Shown: positions 8,859 to 17,836 of the stretch, piece by piece
Numbering within the stretch: the stretch's first letter is position 1
Layout of the letters: the number at the start of each line of letters is the position of its first letter
Assembly: GCF_025913575.1 (NCBI RefSeq)
Contig: NZ_CP109785.1
Coordinates: forward strand, 682,001 to 746,000
Length of the DNA stretch: 64,000 nt
Reading direction: 5' to 3'
Source of the DNA: Halocatena marina
GTDB taxonomy: Archaea; Halobacteriota; Halobacteria; Halobacteriales; Haloarculaceae
Translations under genes and position numbers: made by a program
The notes under the pieces: generated by a model
The model's database searches: none
What the model saw: the letters and a program-made list of their open reading frames with translations, nothing else
Told to the model about the DNA's origin: nothing

Positions 8859-10481
8859 GTGAGTGATCACTCGATGGAGGCCTTACTCATCGGAATCGAC
8901 GCCGGATGTCTTCCGGTGTTCGATCGATTGATTGAGGAGGATGTCATCCCAAATATTGAATCTATCTGCGATACTGGCGTTTCTGGGCCACTTACGTCTC
9001 AGATTCCGCCATGGACGCCTAGTGCATGGCCGTCGATGTACACCGGAGTGAATCCCGGTAAGCATGGAACGTTTGGTTTCGTCGATTACGACGGATACGA
9101 TTGGCACGTCGTCACTGCCGATCACGTCCGTGAGCACGCACTGTGGAAGCTATTAGAGGAAAACGACATGTCGAGTGTCGTGGTGAACGTTCCAGTCACG
9201 CATCCACCTGACGAGATTGATGGAGCAATCATCCCTGGATTTATCGGTCCAGAGCATCCTGAATCTCATCCAAAAGGTATTCTAGACGAGGTCCGTGAGG
9301 AAATTGGTGAGTACCGCGTCTACCCTATCTACGAGCGTGAAGACGACTGGCCGGATTCACGGAAAATGGACGAGTATACGACACTCGTTCGGATGCGCGG
9401 CGAGGCATTTCGGTATCTGGATAAGCGATTCGAACCGGATTTCGGGTTTGTTCAGTTCCAAAAGCCCGATACGGTGTTTCACGAATTCCACGGGAATTGG
9501 GAAAAGGTAAAAACCGTCTACGAAGAGACCGACCGTCAGATTGGTCTCCTCCTTGAGGAGTGTGATGCGAAACGGGTCTTTATTGCAAGCGACCACGGGA
9601 TGGGTCCATACGAGAAATACGAGTTCCGGATGAACGAATTTCTCAAAGACGAGGGCTACGCTGTGGCGACCCAAGGCGGCAAGGGAATGCCGTCGTGGAA
9701 TCCGATCCGGAATCAGCTCCGTGAAGGGCAAGACCAAGAGACGTGGGAACCGGGCGTCGTCGAACGGTTGGCCGCTGTCGCAGCCCAACATGGTGTCACA
9801 CCCTCTCGGATCGAAGGAGGACTCAAAACAGTCGGTCTCGACCGGATCGTGAAACAGTACCTCCCTGAAAACATCGCACGGACTGCGAGCGAACAAGTCG
9901 ACTTTCCGGAGTCAAAAGCGTATATGCGTGCACGCGTCGAACTCGGTGTTCGAATCAATCTCGAAGGGCGTGAGCCGGATGGGATCGTGCCTGAATCGGA
10001 GTACGAGTCGGTTCGTTCTGATATCATCGAACAGCTTACGCCGCTGACAACACCGGATGGCGAGCCGATGTTCGACGAAGTCGTCCCGCGGGAAGAGTAC
10101 TATCACGGTCCGTACGCTGAGAATGCCGTCGATATCGTGACCGTGCCAAACAACTTCGATCACTTCCTATCGGCCCATCTCCTCGGAAAGCACTTCGGGC
10201 CACCCACAGAGCCGTGGAATCACAAGCTCGATGGGGTGTTCGCTGCGATGGGTGAGGGTATTGATGATTCTGTTTCGGTTGAGGACGCCCACATCTACGA
10301 TGTCGCGCCGACGATCATGGCCGCACTTGGTGTTCCGTACAGCGATCGCATGGACGGACGCGTCCTTCCAATCGTCGATGATCCTGGTTCAATTGCGTAT
10401 CCTGAGTACAACAGCGACGATGCTGCCGGTATCGAAGACGACGACGTCGAAGACAGATTGGCTGATCTCGGGTATCTTTAA
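8859..10481 (+). CDS. Type I phosphodiesterase / alkaline phosphatase superfamily protein
   Basis: About 540-residue metal-dependent phosphohydrolase. The N-terminus MEALLIGIDAGCLPVFDRL gives the first metal Asp. PPWTPSAWPSMYTG at about residues 48-61 holds the Thr/Ser nucleophile, and FIASDHGMG near residue 245 the second metal pair. HxxxH-type residues follow, and VAPTIMAALGVP closes the domain. In haloarchaeal glycan clusters such enzymes often sit next to glycosyltransferases, suggesting phosphodiester chemistry on nucleotide sugars or glycans, but the substrate is not evident. GTG 8859 is preferred because GAGGTG ends 9 bp before it; ATG 8874 is an alternative. The 187 bp before it are AT-rich and empty. 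Confidence 0.82.
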   Translation: MSDHSMEALLIGIDAGCLPVFDRLIEEDVIPNIESICDTGVSGPLTSQIPPWTPSAWPSMYTGVNPGKHGTFGFVDYDGYDWHVVTADHVREHALWKLLEENDMSSVVVNVPVTHPPDEIDGAIIPGFIGPEHPESHPKGILDEVREEIGEYRVYPIYEREDDWPDSRKMDEYTTLVRMRGEAFRYLDKRFEPDFGFVQFQKPDTVFHEFHGNWEKVKTVYEETDRQIGLLLEECDAKRVFIASDHGMGPYEKYEFRMNEFLKDEGYAVATQGGKGMPSWNPIRNQLREGQDQETWEPGVVERLAAVAAQHGVTPSRIEGGLKTVGLDRIVKQYLPENIARTASEQVDFPESKAYMRARVELGVRINLEGREPDGIVPESEYESVRSDIIEQLTPLTTPDGEPMFDEVVPREEYYHGPYAENAVDIVTVPNNFDHFLSAHLLGKHFGPPTEPWNHKLDGVFAAMGEGIDDSVSVEDAHIYDVAPTIMAALGVPYSDRMDGRVLPIVDDPGSIAYPEYNSDDAAGIEDDDVEDRLADLGYL

Positions 10482-10635
10482 ACGGACACCAATATACCGC
10501 GATACTGCAGCGTGTCGTCTCCTGTCTGTTATATTCGAGAGTGCTCTCTCTCCCCGTCAGTTGATCGTCTGGCGTGCCATCGGTTTGTGCTGATGCGCTC
10601 GCTGTCTGATCCCGTCGGCAATCACGCTTACTCGG

Positions 10636-11445
10636 TCATGTACCGGGGGCATCATTCCAGAGATCCACGTGGAGCCGTGGCGTGTATCGATAACCGTGTT
10701 CGATGGCGAGTGCAGCGACTGTTTCTCGCGTATCGTCGAGCGCCGAACGTGTCGCGCCTTCCGGCATGAGAAGAACATCGGTGTTTCGTATTTGGGTTGA
10801 GGTCACAGCTCGTATCCGTTCGAGCAGATCGGTAATCTCCGGAAGATCATCGGAATCAGTGACCACGAACTTGAGTTGGAACTCGTACGATTCGATGAGT
10901 GTTGCAAGTGTCTCGATATCAAGCCGACGTGCTTCGTGGGATTCTATCCACTCTCCATCACCTGTAGGTGCCCGTTCGGGCGTTGGTGTGCTGCTAGCGA
11001 GCTTTGGGCTGATACTTGCAAGATCAATGTCACCCTCTCGATAAACGGTTCCATTTGTCTCGACAGTCGTGTGATAGCCACACTCAGCGAGGCGATCGAG
11101 GAGTTCGACACTCGTATCGTGGATCAGCGGCTCTCCTCCCGTGAGAACGACGTGTGTCGCTGGATACGACTGTACGTCCTCGATAATATCTTCGATCGAT
11201 AGCCACGCGTGAGTTGGTTCCCACGAGGTGTGATACGAGTCACAGAACCAACATCGGAGATTGCAGCCGCTGGTGCGGATGAAGACAGATGGCGTTCCAG
11301 CGAGCACTCCCTCCCCCTGCAGCGAATAAAACAGCTCGTTGATTGGGAGGTCACCGCTATCGGTATTGCCATTTCGATTTTCATCGTTTCCGATTTTCGT
11401 TCCCGTTGAGGGATCTACGGACGACTCGTCAGTATTGACTGGCAT
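10636..11445 (-). CDS. queE: 7-carboxy-7-deazaguanine synthase QueE (radical SAM)
   Basis: Converts 6-carboxy-tetrahydropterin to 7-carboxy-7-deazaguanine on the route to archaeosine in tRNA. The protein opens with INELFYSLQGEG and has the radical-SAM CX3CX2C cluster in SGCNLRCWFCDS, followed by VVLTGGEPLI. I place the start at ATG 11445, 4 bp after the queD stop, with GGGG about 11 bp upstream. A longer frame from 11559 would add 38 residues overlapping queD and lacks family support. Translationally coupled with queD; queC is not in the window. Confidence 0.93.
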   Translation of the reverse strand: MPVNTDESSVDPSTGTKIGNDENRNGNTDSGDLPINELFYSLQGEGVLAGTPSVFIRTSGCNLRCWFCDSYHTSWEPTHAWLSIEDIIEDVQSYPATHVVLTGGEPLIHDTSVELLDRLAECGYHTTVETNGTVYREGDIDLASISPKLASSTPTPERAPTGDGEWIESHEARRLDIETLATLIESYEFQLKFVVTDSDDLPEITDLLERIRAVTSTQIRNTDVLLMPEGATRSALDDTRETVAALAIEHGYRYTPRLHVDLWNDAPGT

Positions 11446-11449
11446 CGGT

Positions 11450-12046
11450 TCATATTCCCCCGTGTCCAGCGCAGAGTTCGCTGGTTTCACGGACTTCGAC
11501 AGCGATCGCGGAGACTGTCTCCGGTAGCTTCTCTTTGAGTCGCCGTTCGAGAGCGACACTCATGACTTCTGCAGTCGGCGGATGTTCGAGGACAACTACT
11601 GCATCCCCATCACCTGACTGCTCGAACGCCTCAACCAGAGGATCACCTCGTTCGAGGAGGAATCGGTGATCCCACTCGTTGATCAGAGACGTTACCTCTC
11701 CCTTATCAACTACCCAACCACAGTCAGTGAGTGTTCCCTGAATCGAAACAGTAACCTCGTAGTTGTGTCCGTGGGGACGCGAACATTTGCCAGTGTGATG
11801 TCTGAGTCGATGACCTGCACTGATCCGAATCGGTCGGTCCTGACCGATGTGGAGGGTACGCTCTGTTTCTTTGATTCTCTTCAGTGAATTAGTGGCTCTT
11901 TCTTTGATTCTCTTCAGTGAATTAGTGGCTCTTTCTTTGCTCTCGTCCTTTATATCATCTCTATCATCGATTTCGTGTTCTGTACTCTCTGTATGGCCAT
12001 CTTCTGAGACTCCTTCGATCATATTCTTAGATGACTGGAAGAGCAC
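11450..12046 (-). CDS. queD: 6-carboxy-tetrahydropterin synthase QueD
   Basis: PTPS-family enzyme acting before QueE in deazaguanine synthesis. The core begins RISAGHRL and has HGHNYEV with zinc histidines, then a C-terminal ELCAGHGG. The N-terminal 60-70 residues are extra compared with typical QueD, highly charged, and contain an 11-residue in-frame duplication (KERATNSLKRI twice). No Met lies closer to the core, so the real start is uncertain; ATG 12046 is the default, and a non-ATG start nearer the core is possible. Confidence 0.9.
   Translation of the reverse strand: MLFQSSKNMIEGVSEDGHTESTEHEIDDRDDIKDESKERATNSLKRIKERATNSLKRIKETERTLHIGQDRPIRISAGHRLRHHTGKCSRPHGHNYEVTVSIQGTLTDCGWVVDKGEVTSLINEWDHRFLLERGDPLVEAFEQSGDGDAVVVLEHPPTAEVMSVALERRLKEKLPETVSAIAVEVRETSELCAGHGGI
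11866..11939. repeat. 33-bp tandem repeat inside queD
   Basis: Two perfect 33-bp copies (11866-11898 and 11899-11931) plus 8 bp of a third. The unit is a multiple of three and encodes KERATNSLKRI on the minus strand, so the frame is kept. It lies in the charged N-terminal extension, outside the catalytic fold, and looks like a recent slippage or duplication. Confidence 0.95.
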
Positions 12047-12388
12047 TTAGTCCTGTTCGATCAATTTTTTGTGCTGCGTTATAAGAGAATATTAGAATTT
12101 ACGTTCATTCCAAATATAGGGGCGTCTCAGTCGCTGCTTCGCTCGTCATCACATTCAGTCTGTAACGGAAAACGAGATAGCAGTTGACGCTGCATTCACT
12201 GTGTGAAAATAATGACTCGACAATCGCGGGGGTTCTGTCGCTGAATAATATGATTCGTATCCATCGAGCAGTGCTGGTTCGTGAGTGCACGTGATTCGTG
12301 TTTCAGATCTCGTCTGAGTTACGCGGCATTGCCTGATGGATACGCGCGTTGATTGCTGTGTTGCAGTGTACTCTCCTATTCTGATCGT
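12047..12388. other. Intergenic region, nothing recognised
   Basis: 342 bp upstream of queD and downstream of the excalibur gene. I see an AT-rich stretch near 12065-12115 that may hold the queD promoter, but no gene, repeat or RNA I can support. Confidence 0.5.
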
Positions 12389-12925
12389 TCAGCAGGGCGG
12401 CTGTTCGTCGTTTTCCTCCGTTTCTGTATCCTCCTTGGTGTCCATCTCGTCCTCCGTGTCTTCCTCAGTAGTCTCCGAGCTTTCTTCGGAGTTCGTGTCT
12501 TCTTCTGTCTCGGTGTCCTGTTCAGTATCCGAGTCGGTGGCTGTTTCCTCATCTACTGTGCTATCGTTCTGCGTGTCGGTTTCAGTCTCTGTATCGGTAT
12601 CTGAGTCTGTTTCGGTATCACTGTCTGTCTCTGGGTCCTCAGTTGGGAAATCAGATTCACACGGGATTCCGTCGCCGTCCCGATCTAAATCACTGTTATC
12701 ATCGCCTTCTGCCTCAAACACTGCCTCGACTTGTTCTCTACTATTAAAGTCTCCGCAGTCGTATGGGTCGTCTGCGTCTCCGGATGGCGTCGGAGTTACG
12801 ACACCGCTATCGTCTTGCGCTAATGCACCGAATGGCCCAACACTAATTACGGCGATAGTGAGCACAATAGTGAACGCCAGCGTAGCAATTCCTGTCTTAA
12901 CACGTTTAGATGTGGTCGGTTTCAT
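12389..12925 (-). CDS. Secreted excalibur-domain protein with acidic repeat tail
   Basis: 178 residues. An N-terminal signal (hydrophobic residues 13-35, ending GALAQDD) suggests Sec export. Residues 54-92 form an excalibur calcium-binding domain: YDCGDFNSREQVEAVF followed by DRDGDGIPCE, with the paired Cys residues and the DxDxDG loop. The remainder is a low-complexity Asp/Glu/Thr/Ser tail ending in PPC. Such domains bind calcium and often accompany nucleases or wall proteins, but no catalytic domain is present here. Function unknown; possibly a surface calcium-binding or adhesive protein. Confidence 0.8.
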   Translation of the reverse strand: MKPTTSKRVKTGIATLAFTIVLTIAVISVGPFGALAQDDSGVVTPTPSGDADDPYDCGDFNSREQVEAVFEAEGDDNSDLDRDGDGIPCESDFPTEDPETDSDTETDSDTDTETETDTQNDSTVDEETATDSDTEQDTETEEDTNSEESSETTEEDTEDEMDTKEDTETEENDEQPPC

Positions 12926-13184
12926 GACCGACTGCTACGATACCGTTTGTTGTAATATGCTTTCTGGCCACCTATATTAAATCCTTAGAATGGTGAGAAA
13001 GGTGGATGGGGTGTAACATCATGTCATATAATAATTGGGATAGAATCTAAATACATATGCTAGATTAACATTTGAGAGGTGGTGGATACCAATCTTCGTT
13101 GTCAATTATTTGTTGAATGGAATAGTATCCGATAGATTTATCTGTGGTTGTGCTGGTATATCCAACTGGTCCCAATAACATAAG

Positions 13185-13275
13185 TTGGAGACCGAAACCT
13201 TGTGCCCCTGCACACGGTTTTCCGATGCGTTCGAACTAGTTATGTGACATTCTGACTGCGGTCTCCAATAGAGAC
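13185..13275 (-). ncRNA. Candidate structured small RNA
   Basis: On the minus strand, an outer stem pairs TTGGAGACCG (13268-13259) with CGGTCTCCAA (13194-13185), 10 perfect pairs. Directly inside it, 13220-13195 folds as a hairpin of 5 + 5 pairs around one mismatch with a 4-nt loop. About 38 nt remain in the other arm. A TATA-like box at 13297-13307 would start transcription near 13275, just before the outer stem. The 5' arm can also pair with GTCTC five bases earlier, giving a competing hairpin. No Rfam family is recognised. The strand is inferred from the promoter; the same fold exists on the plus strand. Confidence 0.4.
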
Positions 13276-13296
13276 TATTATGCAGCCCCACTTAAC

Positions 13297-13307
13297 TATT
13301 TATATAT
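13297..13307 (-). promoter_or_regulatory. TATA-like box of the candidate RNA
   Basis: ATATATAAATA read on the minus strand, centred about 27 bp before the predicted RNA start and overlapping the palindrome at 13304-13324. Confidence 0.4.
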
Positions 13308-13324
13308 GGTGCTACTCACCATAT
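13304..13324. promoter_or_regulatory. Perfect palindrome at a TATA box, candidate operator
   Basis: ATATGGTG, spacer CTACT, CACCATAT: two perfect 8-bp arms. It covers the position where TFB would bind upstream of the minus-strand TATA box, so a bound repressor would block initiation. Confidence 0.5.
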
Positions 13325-13464
13325 CATGTACAATAGTGTGTCTGTTCGAGTCAGTCTGGTGGGAATATATGTCTTTGAATTTCCACCACACTCTTCGTCG
13401 TGACCCGAGGAACACATTAGGTGGATGATCGATCGGAATCACAGTGGTCGAACAACACGACAGT

Positions 13465-13890
13465 CTATTCTATCCCTCGATCGCTTGCGCCTTTTCTGAT
13501 CTCTTTTGCACGTGTTCGTACGCGAGAGATGTACCGCTCGATTTTCTCCGGCTTTTCTCCGTAGAACGAGGCGATCCAATTAATATCCGTTCCGGGCTGT
13601 GTAAGGAAGTAAGCAGTCAACGTGTCTCGTCCAGCCTGAATGATCGTCGGAGGGACACCTCTCGTTCCGGTACCGACCTCCTCAAAACCGTTGACATCGA
13701 AATAAACATCTGCATACAGTTCGGCGAGATCGGAATCTTCGAAGGTTATTCCCTGATGTTGGGGTGCTTCGAATCGATAACGGGGGTCGCCGTCTGACGA
13801 CGTCACCTCGACAATTCGAACGCCGAGAATATACTCTCGGGACACTGATTCGTTTCCCCTATCCGTGGTCGGATTATTGGATCGTGACAT
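13465..13890 (-). CDS. Conserved-looking hypothetical protein
   Basis: 141 residues from ATG 13890 (MSRSNNPTTD); an upstream extension to 14016 overlaps nothing but reads as non-protein. The N-terminal part has beta-strand character (REYILGVRIVEV, RYRFEAPQHQ). The C-terminal 45 residues (INWIASFYGEKPEKIERYI...RTRAKEI) look like a basic helical, possibly helix-turn-helix, segment. The composition is acidic and haloarchaeal, so I take it as real. Family not recognised; a DNA-binding or plasmid-type protein is one option. It lies downstream of the PhoX-like gene on the same strand with a gap of about 126 bp. Confidence 0.6.
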   Translation of the reverse strand: MSRSNNPTTDRGNESVSREYILGVRIVEVTSSDGDPRYRFEAPQHQGITFEDSDLAELYADVYFDVNGFEEVGTGTRGVPPTIIQAGRDTLTAYFLTQPGTDINWIASFYGEKPEKIERYISRVRTRAKEIRKGASDRGIE

Positions 13891-14016
13891 GGATGATGTA
13901 CAGTTGATTGTAATACGGAACAGCACGATATGCGCGACCGTCAGACGAGCAACGTGTTGACAGACTGTGAATCTTTCTGCAACAAGAGATGAGTTACCCG
14001 ACGACGATTGCTTCAC

Positions 14017-16662
14017 TCAGTTGAGTTCTTCGCGAAGGCTAACGATGTCGTCGAAATCGAGACGATCATTTTCGTTGAAATCGTATGCGTCAGCGTTCAA
14101 ACGGATGCTGTCGTCATCGAAATGTGAAAACAGTGTGACAATGTCGTGGTGGTCCAGTCGTCCGTTCCCGTTAACGTCTTCGTAGAGACCGTCTCCATCG
14201 GGGTCGGTAGGTGCGTTGTCTCCAATAACAGCCGGTGGTCCTGTGATGAATAGGCCAGTTCGTGCCTCCGCATCGATAGCATTGCCCTTCTCATCGTCCA
14301 TCTGATGGATATCAATGGCGAGGTCGGTCGTTCCCATTTCGAGGGCACGCAACTCCACTGAAGCGATTGGGACATCGCTCTCTCCCGGTTGGATGTTCTT
14401 CTTTGTGTCTGCGAACCGGAGGGATACGGACGCACCGTCATCAGAAATAGTGCTGTCAGTAACCATCAACGTGTCCGGGAAAGAAACGTCAGTAATTGAT
14501 GCCACGTCTGGATTGGAGACCGTAACGGTAACCCGGCCGCCAGAGATCCCTGATGGGAGAGACGACGCACGTAGGTCTGTACTCGCAGTGCTCCCGTGGG
14601 CAACAGCTATCGAGTCGATGTCGATCAGGACGTTCGGTTGGTAGACGTACAGCCCGTCGTTGGGGTATGAACGCGCAGGTCCGCCGAAGCCGTCCTCACA
14701 GCAGAGAACACGGCCGTCGTCCATTACGTAGACGTTGTCAACGTTCCTGAGTGCATCGTCTGCGTCTTCGGGTGCGTCTGTGAAATCGGGACCAGCAATA
14801 ACTGGTTCGAGTCTCGAGACGTTGTAATCTCGTTCCAATTCGCCTCGGTAGACCACACCACCATCGACACGATCCATCTGAATGTCGCCTTCGTCGTTGG
14901 CAAGATCGTCGTTGAACTCAGAGATACCGAAGTAGACAACGTCACCCGGGCCAGCACCGTCGACGCTGTCGACACCCTCGGCCTTGTTGAATTCGATTGA
15001 GGCACCGATCTCTTTTGCGGCCGCGCGGGTTTCGAGGAACGGTACTTTGCGGAGGTCCTCATCGACACCTCGCGGTCCATCGCTTTCTACTTGTTCGGCC
15101 CAATCGATGATCTCTTGATTGGAGATGTAGTTCTGATTGCCGTTCTTGATGACGTCCCGATCGGCTTCCTCCAACGCTGCGTCGAGATCCTCTCTCCAGT
15201 CCGTCTCAGCGTGGGCTTCGAGGTAGTGTTGTTGCGTGATGTCGTCGTAGGTGGCGATCCACCGTTCTACTTCCTCGTTACTCGCGTGCCCAAGCTCAAT
15301 CCACTCGATTTCGAGAGGGGTTTTCGCCGGTGAATGTCTGTTTCCGGAATCTGCAACGGATGCCTCATCGTTGGTTATTTTCGGGGCGTAAAGCGAGCCT
15401 TCGATCTCCATCGGATCATCGTACCTCGGAATCGGATCGTCGGCGACAAACTTGTAGATACCCTTGCTATCACCGTCCGAGCAGCCATAGACGGTTCGTT
15501 TATCGCTCTGGAAATCTGGTGCCTCCCACGCCGCCCGACCCATCACATAGTATTTGATCGGCTGGGGTGTCTCGGCTGCAGGATCACGAATATCGACGTG
15601 ATAGCCGTATCGATACGGATTCGGGTAGATATCACCGATTGGGGTGGTGACATTATTTTTGCCGTTTGTCTGATCAACTTGCTCAGCTCCAAGATAATAC
15701 GCGAGGAATTCGACACCGTCCAGCGCCCAGAAGCCCTGTGGACTGAACGAGTCGTCGTAATACGTTTCGATAGCCTCCACGATCTCGGACGGGTTCGGTC
15801 GGTTCCAGAACTGAGCACCGCCGATGAGACCCTTCCCGCTCCCGTTTTCTTCGATGTCACCCACCGTATTGGTCAGGTTGACGCGTGTGTGGGCGTAGTT
15901 CTCCTCTGAGGAGACCATCGTACCCCACGGGCTGAGATCACCATAGCAGTTGATACGCGTACCACCAATCGAACGGAGTGGCTCGGTGTTCGCAAGGTTG
16001 ATTGCGTTCTTCTGGTCGGCCTCCCACTCACCGTCTTCGGTCTGGCGGATTGGGATCCGTGAGACGTTCCCCGGGCTGTTTTCCCAGTTCGTAAACAGGT
16101 ATCCCTCCGTGCCATCGTTGTTTGTGGCGACGAACTCGTTACAGTCGGGATTAGTCGCGGCAGCCCCGTACTGAGTGCCTGGGAAGTTGTCCTGTGTGAT
16201 GTCTGTACCCTCGGGCGTCTGAGTTACACCGAGTCGCTCCGTGCCACCGTTTATCGATTCTCCTCCCTGCGCGAGTAATACGTACTCGCCATTACCAGAA
16301 CGTACCTGACCTTGTTCTTTCTTCGTCTGCGGTGTCGATACCTCTATGAAATCGTCGTTATCTCCGTCCAGTTCAAACTGGAAGCCGCTGAAGTAACCGA
16401 TACCCGCTCTGTTGAATGGCGCTGGATTGTCCTCGCTCGGATGTTGGAGACTGTACAGCAGCCCGCCGTCCTCGAATACAAATGGACCTGTCACCTCGGC
16501 ACCGTGCGCTGTTGTTGAAAATCGCTTGAGATTTCCCTTCACACTTGGCGCCCCAGGTGTATCCGTTTCTTCTACCTCATCTGCACTTGCCACACCGACC
16601 ACGCTTGCTCCGAGCGCAGCGGCTATTGACGTTTCCATCAGACTCCGCCTAGTAAATTTCAT
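14017..16662 (-). CDS. Tat-exported PhoX-like (DUF839) phosphatase with cohesin-like and dockerin domains
   Basis: 881 residues. The N-terminus FTRRSLMETSIAAALG ending VASA is a Tat signal with a signal-peptidase I site. Residues about 40-650 match the PhoX/DUF839 type: HPSEDNPAPFNRAG, WGTMVSSEENYAH, VLCCEDGFGGPARSYPNDG. PhoX enzymes are calcium/iron alkaline phosphatases. Residues about 660-800 form a cohesin-like beta-sandwich (STDLRASSLPSGISGGRVTV). Residues about 810-881 are a dockerin with two F-hand loops (DPDGDGLYEDVNGNGRLD and DFNENDRLDFDD). Probable role: extracellular phosphate release, with the tail providing calcium-dependent assembly or surface tethering. The combined architecture is the odd point. 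Confidence 0.85.
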   Translation of the reverse strand: MKFTRRSLMETSIAAALGASVVGVASADEVEETDTPGAPSVKGNLKRFSTTAHGAEVTGPFVFEDGGLLYSLQHPSEDNPAPFNRAGIGYFSGFQFELDGDNDDFIEVSTPQTKKEQGQVRSGNGEYVLLAQGGESINGGTERLGVTQTPEGTDITQDNFPGTQYGAAATNPDCNEFVATNNDGTEGYLFTNWENSPGNVSRIPIRQTEDGEWEADQKNAINLANTEPLRSIGGTRINCYGDLSPWGTMVSSEENYAHTRVNLTNTVGDIEENGSGKGLIGGAQFWNRPNPSEIVEAIETYYDDSFSPQGFWALDGVEFLAYYLGAEQVDQTNGKNNVTTPIGDIYPNPYRYGYHVDIRDPAAETPQPIKYYVMGRAAWEAPDFQSDKRTVYGCSDGDSKGIYKFVADDPIPRYDDPMEIEGSLYAPKITNDEASVADSGNRHSPAKTPLEIEWIELGHASNEEVERWIATYDDITQQHYLEAHAETDWREDLDAALEEADRDVIKNGNQNYISNQEIIDWAEQVESDGPRGVDEDLRKVPFLETRAAAKEIGASIEFNKAEGVDSVDGAGPGDVVYFGISEFNDDLANDEGDIQMDRVDGGVVYRGELERDYNVSRLEPVIAGPDFTDAPEDADDALRNVDNVYVMDDGRVLCCEDGFGGPARSYPNDGLYVYQPNVLIDIDSIAVAHGSTASTDLRASSLPSGISGGRVTVTVSNPDVASITDVSFPDTLMVTDSTISDDGASVSLRFADTKKNIQPGESDVPIASVELRALEMGTTDLAIDIHQMDDEKGNAIDAEARTGLFITGPPAVIGDNAPTDPDGDGLYEDVNGNGRLDHHDIVTLFSHFDDDSIRLNADAYDFNENDRLDFDDIVSLREELN

Positions 16663-17494
16663 TCTCGGTTTTGAACACTATCTCACTACCTAAAATACTT
16701 TTATAATATTTGTATTGATTGAGAAATAGTAATATTGGATGGAGGAAAGGTATATACCGGAAGAGAGTCTCATGGTGATATCGATTGTGACGCGGATGCT
16801 CTAGCACTCTCTGTATCCTCTAATCACGCTGTTTCCGAACTGCTCTTTTGCTTGGAGTTGGTGATCAAGTAGTTTCTGCCATCAGTCTCTTAACTGAATG
16901 ACAAATGTAGCACAATACGATAAAACCGAATCTCAGTGCAATAATTTATAATTAGATAATGTTTGCTATGATATGATATGATATTTGATTAGATAAAACC
17001 ACCTTTCGGTAAGAGTCAAACGTTTAGTCGAACCATTGTATGGTATTTGTGGATATGGCGGTTTGATGTGTGGGGGTAATCAGATGAGTGCTCTGAGTAT
17101 CATTGATTTTCGAACGAACAATCGAGCAACAGACTCACTCACACCAATAACGACAGCCAGATAGCGGTTGTCTGAGATTCAGAATTGTACAGTGTGTTCA
17201 CGCTCCATGTGTCGTGGGGGATAATTCCTATTCTTGAGTCATTGCCACGATACGTTGTCGTGGATGTGGATAGGTTTCCCATGATTTTCACGAGACAACG
17301 AGACTCTATTCCGTCGATTGTTGACACAACTTCGTCGGAGACAACGCGATATCAGTGACTAAGAGACCCACCTTTGTTCAAAATATATTTGCATCATGAT
17401 TGTAAATTCTAATATCCTAATTGCGGATGAGTCGCATCTCTTTCGAACCATTGTCATTGAACATAAATATGACAGTTGGCAGGGGTTAAGTATA
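16663..17494. other. AT-rich gene-free spacer
   Basis: 832 bp starting the AT-rich island. Contents: TATA-like sequence for the PhoX gene near 16690-16710; a 10-bp palindrome GGTATATACC at 16749-16758; three ATGAT repeats at 16968-16982; a 6-bp-arm inverted repeat CCACGA..TCGTGG at 17245-17263. No convincing coding region. Confidence 0.5.
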
Positions 17495-17836
17495 ATGTAC
17501 GCTGTGGTAGTCATAATGGTCGAAACAGAAGGAGTGTACCCACCGTCGCTCATTGCCGATGTCGTCGATGCCAAATTTTCGCACCTAATAGATGATACAA
17601 TCTGTTTCGGTGGAGAATGTGAGTATGCACAAGCACACAACTGGTGGCTCACTTCAATTTTCACGTCTCAATGTTCTCAGAGGGCTACTGCCCGATACAC
17701 GTGTGCTGCGTGTATGAGACGAGTGAAGATCGTTGTTGATCTTCCTTCGCTCACATACCTTGAATACTCTGATCCAGATGACGTCGTTGATGAACTCATC
17801 GATTATGATGGGTTCACGAGCAAATCGATGATCTAA
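17495..17836 (+). CDS. Hypothetical protein with cysteine pairs
   Basis: 113 residues from ATG 17495. A TATA-like ATAAATAT at 17463-17470 lies about 28 bp before this ATG, the spacing for a leaderless message. Cysteines occur in CFGGEC and CAAC pairs, which could bind zinc, and the tail YSDPDDVVDELIDYDG is acidic in haloarchaeal style. The middle (TSIFTSQCSQRATARY) is less protein-like and no family is recognised. It may be a real lineage-specific gene or a decayed one. Confidence 0.4.
   Translation: MYAVVVIMVETEGVYPPSLIADVVDAKFSHLIDDTICFGGECEYAQAHNWWLTSIFTSQCSQRATARYTCAACMRRVKIVVDLPSLTYLEYSDPDDVVDELIDYDGFTSKSMI

Larger units (their letters stand above)
12926..13464. other. Gene-free spacer with structured-RNA candidate
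   Basis: 539 bp without a supported protein gene. It holds a palindrome, a TATA box and nested inverted repeats at 13185-13324 (separate entries). The rest is AT-rich with no feature. Confidence 0.6.

Noticed and set aside
12336..12980. 214-codon Ser/Val-rich open frame on the plus strand
   Set aside because: Complement of the Asp/Glu/Thr repeat tail of the excalibur gene, whose signal peptide and calcium loop show which strand is real.
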